DNA of 64,000 bases from Hansfordia pulvinata (lineage: Eukaryota; Ascomycota; Sordariomycetes; Xylariales): the NCBI GenBank assembly GCA_006538405.1, contig BJKQ01000001.1:2418001-2482000 (forward strand). Direction: 5' to 3'. Both the position numbers and the translations under genes were made by a program. The notes beneath the pieces were generated by a model. It was not told the origin of the DNA, ran no database searches, and saw nothing but the letters and a program-made list of their open reading frames with translations. Shown here piece by piece: positions 59,372-64,000 of this stretch (its first letter is position 1; the number at the start of each line of letters is the position of its first letter).

Positions 59372-60200
59372 CAAGGCTATGTCCTATGTGTCTTCATATC
59401 AATGTAAGATAACCCGTGCAGGAGTATGGGACTGGCGTTTTTGAAATCTTAGGCAAATATTTGGGCAAAGGTGTCACCGAGAGGCGCAGGGGATGATGCT
59501 TTAGGGGTGGAACTTTACGACTTATGACTCCGAACGTGTCTCTGACATACTCTGCACGATATTTCAATTGCGGTGTATCCTCAACCCTGCGTGCCGGACG
59601 TTGAAACCAGCCTTCGGAGCCCCGAAGCTATAGTTTCGTACCCAGCTATATGGCAACCCCAATTGGCTGGTTTATCCACGATCGTCTCAACTAATGTTGG
59701 GTCTGCCGCAGGGCCAAATCGGGCTGCAAACCACATCGTGAACAACGCACACTCCATCAACCCATCACTGTTGCTCTGCTCGAAGTCAACTGAATACATT
59801 TATATGGTTCCAATCAGCGGAACGTGTATCTGGGGCAAACGTCCGCGGCATCGTCACGATCAGGCGACCATGTAAATCATCCAGTCACATAATCAGACAA
59901 CTGTGGAATCAGACAACTGTGGACAGTCCTGAAATCAATTTTAACACTTTTTCCATTCAGCAAAGCCAAGCGAAGCCTGTTTGAAGGGCTCGCAATCTCT
60001 GACCCCCGTTAAATACCAGAAGCTGCTCTGTTGAGAATCTGTGCTGAAGAAGGAAATTCATCATATAGAAAGCCCACCCTTAAGACGCCGAACTAGAAGC
60101 CACGAAAATACAGACAAGACGCGACGGAAAGTCGAAGGAGCGTTTGGTATACTCTGCTTTACTTCCTGGCCTCTCAACGAAATATGCAGTACCTCTGGCC
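59372..60200. other. Convergent intergenic region before TOP2
   Basis: 3' ends of the small membrane protein gene and of topoisomerase II face each other. AT-rich words (ATTTTAACACTTTTT near 59940, TTTATATGG near 59800) suit 3' end formation. No gene seen. Confidence 0.55.
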
Positions 60201-63200
60201 TTAGTCCGAGTCCATCGCAAAAGCATCGTCGCTGTCGTCATCGAGGATCGTCATATAGCTGGGTTTCTTGGCGGCGGCAGCGCGCCCGGGTCGTCCACGA
60301 GCAGCTGGCTTGGGCGGAGGCGAGTCCGCATCGGGCATCGCCTCGTCATCATCCTCATCGTCGTCGTCGTCAAAGTCAAATGACTTCTTGGCCGCGGGTT
60401 TAGTCTTCTTTGCAGCGTATGCCTTGGCAGCCGGCGAGAGTTGAGTAGGCTTGGCGGCGGCCTTCTTTGCGGGAGCATCTTCCTTGGCCTTGCCCTTGGC
60501 TGCTGCGGGACGACCTCGTGGTTTCTTGACCGCTGGACCCGATGCCTCGTCCGCGGCAGGCTTGCGGGATTTCACAGCAGGTTTGGTGACGGGCGCAGGA
60601 GCCGGCTCATCGTCATCCGACGAGAAATTGTCGAGATCATCGTGACGAGACGGCTTCTGGGGAGACGAGGACTTGGCCAGTAACTCGTAGTTGGTGTCGT
60701 CATGATCATCCAGATCCATCTTCGAAGCCTTAGTCTTGAGCTTCAAAGAACCAGCACCGTGACTGCTCTCGGGGCGCGACATGGCATACAAGCTCAGTCT
60801 GCCGCTCTTGTTGTCGGTAGAGGCCGCGCCAGCGGCATCGCCGCCGCCACTACCAATGCCCTTGACCATTGCTCCTACATCGCCCAGCATCTTGTCGTCG
60901 TCGTCCGACTCCAGCTCGTCCTCGTCATCGTCGTCGAGGACCCAGGTCTTGGCTTTGGAGGCTGCTGCCCGCTTGCTCCTGGAATTGGCAGGCGGAGGCG
61001 CTACGACCTCATCATCGTCGGAATCTTCGGCAAGAGGTGCCGTGGAAGGGGCAGGGGGGAGAGACTCCTCCTTCTTGACCGGCTTGTTCTTCAGTGCAGC
61101 ATAATCATCTTCAGAGAAGGCGTCCGAATCGTCGTCCTGACCGTCGGTCTGAGATTTGGACTTGGACTTGATCCCAAACTTGGCGGCAAACGACTCGGAT
61201 GACTTGACCGGGGCAGCCTTGGCCTTCGCCGCCGTGGCCTTAGCCTTGGCCTTAGCCGTTGGGGCAAAGTCATCGTCCTCGACCTTCTTCTTTCGGCCCC
61301 GACCACCACCCGTGGCTCCAGCTCCGATCTTCTTGGAAGCTCGGCGGCCTTTGCGAATCGAAGACTTGACTTCTGTGTCGAGTCGCAGCTGCTCTTCCCA
61401 CTCAGCCTCGAACTCGTCCAGATCCGCACACCACAGATCTTTCTCGCTTTTCTGGGCAAGATCGTCATGCTCGGCCTTCTTCTTGGCGATCTGATCACCG
61501 AGGCGATCGAGTCTCTCTTGAGTGAAAGACCAGATGGGCATCTGCCGAGTGTTAACATACAATCAGAGACTGGAGGAGGTTGTCTTACACTAAGAAGATA
61601 GTCGTATGAGTTTGCAGCGACATCAACGTCTTCTTCCTCTTCGTTCTCATCCGCGTCTTGCTCGTCTGGTTCTTTCTTGGCCGCGGCGGTCTTGGAGAAA
61701 GGCTCGTACTTGCGTTTGGTCAGCTCCTCGACGATGACTGCCTTCTTCTTCCGAGACACCACGAGCTTGCCATCCATGATCTCGCGAATGAAGCGTGCTT
61801 GGTTGTTGAGCTTGCGGTGCTCCATATCCAACACGCCAAGCCAGTGTTCCTATGGCCAGTCAGCATCAGGTTGAACCGTGGAGAGGGATCTACAACGTAC
61901 CTTGCGTTTAGTGTACATCGCCAGACGATAGTGGTAGAATTCTTCGAGAATCTCCTGCACGGTCTCATACTTCTGGATCTGACCGCGCGTGTTGAATGCG
62001 ACCATGTTGGTGGTGCTGAGCGTCTTTGTGAGCTTGAATTTTTCCTTCAGACCCAACTTGACGGCAGCGGGGACGGATTTCTCGTCCATCTGGATCTCGA
62101 AGTAGACATTGTTGTGGTCGTTGAACTCCTTGTAATCCTTGATGAAGGAGGGGCCTTTCTCGGCTTTGATGATCTCTTCAAGCTTGGCTTTGAACTGATC
62201 CGTCCAGTACCCAACAGGAAGTTCGTCGACGATGACAGTGGTGCTTTCCGGGTCTTCCAACCTGATCTTACCATCGACACTGATCTTGCCGGCTGCTTCG
62301 GGCACGTACTCGCCCTTCCATCCGCGGTACCACGGCAGCATGGGCTCAAAGGGCTCTTCATCTTCTTGACCTTCCAAGCGACCCATACGACGACGCAGGT
62401 TCCGGACAATATCGCTGGGGTTGTGGTTGGGAATATTGGTGCTCCAACCAGAGCCGATACCTTCAGCGCCATTTGCCAGCACCATCGGGATGACCGGGGC
62501 GTAGTTCTTGGGCTCGATGCGCTTGCCGTCTTCGAGCTGGTGCTCCAAGTTCGGCTCGTCCAGGGGCGAAAAGACGCGGCGCGCAAACGGGACAGGCGCG
62601 TGTGAATGTAACGGGCGCTGGCTGCATCCTTACCACCGGCAAGACGCGAACCAAAGTTACCACTGGGCTCAAGACAGTTGACGTTGTTGGATCCAACAAA
62701 GTTCTGCGCCAAGTTGACAATGGTGGATTGCAGCGACTGTTCTCCGTGGTGGTAGGCCGTCTCCTCCGAAACGAAACCGGCGACCTCAACAACCTTCTTG
62801 TCCTTGGTCAGATTGCGCTTCAAGCAAGCGTACAGGATTTTGCGCCCACCAGGCTTGAGACCGTCGAGCACCGAAGGAACCGATCGAATGTTGTCAGACA
62901 TGCTGAAAAGGATCAGCTCGCGGTTGACAAAGTCCGTGTAGCTGATCCTCTCGGAGGTGTGGTCGAGGAAGGTTCCGGGAACGAAATCACCCAGCCACGC
63001 TTTACGGGCATCCGCCTTCTTGTTGGAGAAAGCGAGCTCCAGAAGCGCGGGCTCTTCGGACTTCATGGTGTCGAATAGCTTCAAGTGGTCATCCAGATTG
63101 TTGAAGTAGACCTGGGCATCCTCGTTGGAGCTGGTTCCCAGACCCTTGAAGTACTTGTAGTGCCATTTGTGAATCTGGGCTTGATTGGCCGCCCTCCATT

Positions 63201-64000
63201 CGTCGTACTGAGGTTGGTTGAAGAAAGACTTGAGCTTCTTGGGATCCTTGGGGTTGTTGCCCTGCCACACCTTCACAATCGGCGTGATGAACTCTCGGAA
63301 GAAGCCGGGAAGTTTCAGCAGAGACGGGTATTGGACCTGCAGGAAGTTGATGAGAAGACCCTTGATATGACTTCCGTCGTGATCCTGATCGGCCATAATC
63401 ATCAGTCTACCGTATCGCAAGCCCTGAGTGCTGGTATACTCCTGCTTGTGCTTGAGGCCCATGAACTGCTTGATGTTCTGAATCTCGGCATTCTTGGAGA
63501 TCTGATCCACGGTCGCATCGCGAACGTTCAGGATCTTTCCCCTGAGAGGGAAGACTCCGATACGGTCGGGGTCCAGGACGGCACGGCCGGCGACGGCCAA
63601 ACTCTTGGCGGAGTCACCTTCAGTCAAAATCAGGGTGCACTCGTGCCCACGCTTTGTACCAGCCAAGTTGGCATCGACAAGCTTAGCGTTGCTGATTCTC
63701 GACCGTTTGTTGCCATCACTCTTGGCAAGCATCTTATCCGCCTTGGCGTCGGCGAAGTGGATGATGTTGGCGATAGCCTCGGTGTTGCCAACCGCCTTGA
63801 GGAACTTATCAGACAGCTCACATTTGCTGCCAAACTGGCTGACTTTGAGGGTCATTTGCTCTTTGGTCTGCGAGTTGAACGAGGGGTTGTCGATGAAACA
63901 GTTGATGAAGATGAAGATGTGATTGCGGATGTGCGAGGCCTTGAGAGAGTGGCCCTTCTTCTTCCTGTTCAGGGTCTTGAGCAGGGATTCGCAAATCTTG
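60201..64000 (-). CDS. TOP2: DNA topoisomerase II, C-terminal two thirds (N-terminus beyond window)
   Basis: Minus strand; exons >64000-61901, 61849-61589 and 61541-60201 with introns of 51 and 47 bp. About 1,233 residues are visible; the ATPase domain is outside. The Toprim fold has EGDSAKSLA (Mg2+ Glu) and DQDHDGSHIKG, plus PLRGKILNVRDA. The DNA-gate domain follows with GLGTSSNEDAQ, ISYTDFVNRELILFS, SVLDGLKPGGRKILY, and the catalytic tyrosine in AASARYIHT. One base must then be added in the GGG run at 62589-62591 (CCC in coding sense) to continue into the conserved NGAEGIGSGWSTNIPNHNP segment. Next come the coiled-coil gate (EHWLGVLDMEHRKLN, MPIWSFTQERLDRL) and a long acidic/Lys/Ala-rich tail with poly-Asp runs, ending LDDDSDDAFAMDSD. 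The enzyme decatenates chromosomes in the nucleus. Being essential, it argues that the shift is a sequence error. Confidence 0.95.

Noticed and set aside
1..64000. tRNA, 5S rRNA, transposon or CRISPR features
   Set aside because: I looked for tRNA B-box-like words, 5S-like sequence, terminal inverted repeats with transposase frames, and regular spacer arrays and found none I could defend; a covariance-model scan would be decisive.
1..64000. Biosynthetic gene cluster or horizontally acquired island
   Set aside because: Identified genes are conserved housekeeping functions with similar codon use; the single aldo/keto reductase has no neighbouring synthase, oxidase or transporter.

Overview
The window is nuclear DNA from a filamentous ascomycete, most likely a sordariomycete. 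The genes carry short spliceosomal introns of about 50-140 bp with GTRNGT donors, CTNAC/CTGAC-type branch points and YAG acceptors. Coding sequence is GC-rich, proteins read best against Pezizomycotina families, and there are no bacterial operons, ribosome binding sites or mobile-element genes. I count 14 convincing protein genes plus one weak candidate, about one per 4.5 kb, separated by long gene-free stretches of up to about 6 kb.

Layout, left to right. 1-10.3 kb holds the 3' part of an integral membrane protein gene (+), an aldo/keto reductase of the AKR7/aflatoxin-aldehyde-reductase type (+), and a large TRP-like vacuolar cation channel of the Yvc1 type (+). 10.3-22.8 kb is mostly non-coding, with a small minus-strand membrane-protein candidate near 11.1-11.5 kb and a 232-residue hypothetical gene at 17.35 kb (+). 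22.8-34.2 kb carries a RING-H2 E3 ligase (-), the mitochondrial fission protein Fis1 (-) head to head with the kinetochore protein Spc24 (+), and a reticulon (-). 38.1-41.4 kb is a TBC-domain Rab GAP (-). 47.7-55.5 kb holds three minus-strand genes: a glutamine-rich SSXT/SS18-like SWI/SNF subunit, a Cut9-interacting-protein/TatD-like hydrolase, and a type I membrane protein whose ectodomain looks like a fucose-lectin-type propeller. 58.5 kb has a small fungal membrane protein (+). The right edge is DNA topoisomerase II (-), cut at its N-terminal side by the window end.

The genes are mostly housekeeping and do not form a pathway or cluster. I see no biosynthetic cluster, CRISPR, prophage or other dedicated system.

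Two window-wide signals stand out. First, five genes, including the essential TOP2, read cleanly only if one G or C is added within a short G/C run. I count eight such sites, seven of them clear. All are one-base deficits and none is a surplus, which points to homopolymer under-calling in the assembly rather than to pseudogenes. Second, the gene-free DNA is peppered with the octamer TACTCGTA and its complement TACGAGTA, sometimes fused into 14-bp perfect palindromes. It also carries TACCTA/GGTACC-type short repeats and long pure C/G tracts.
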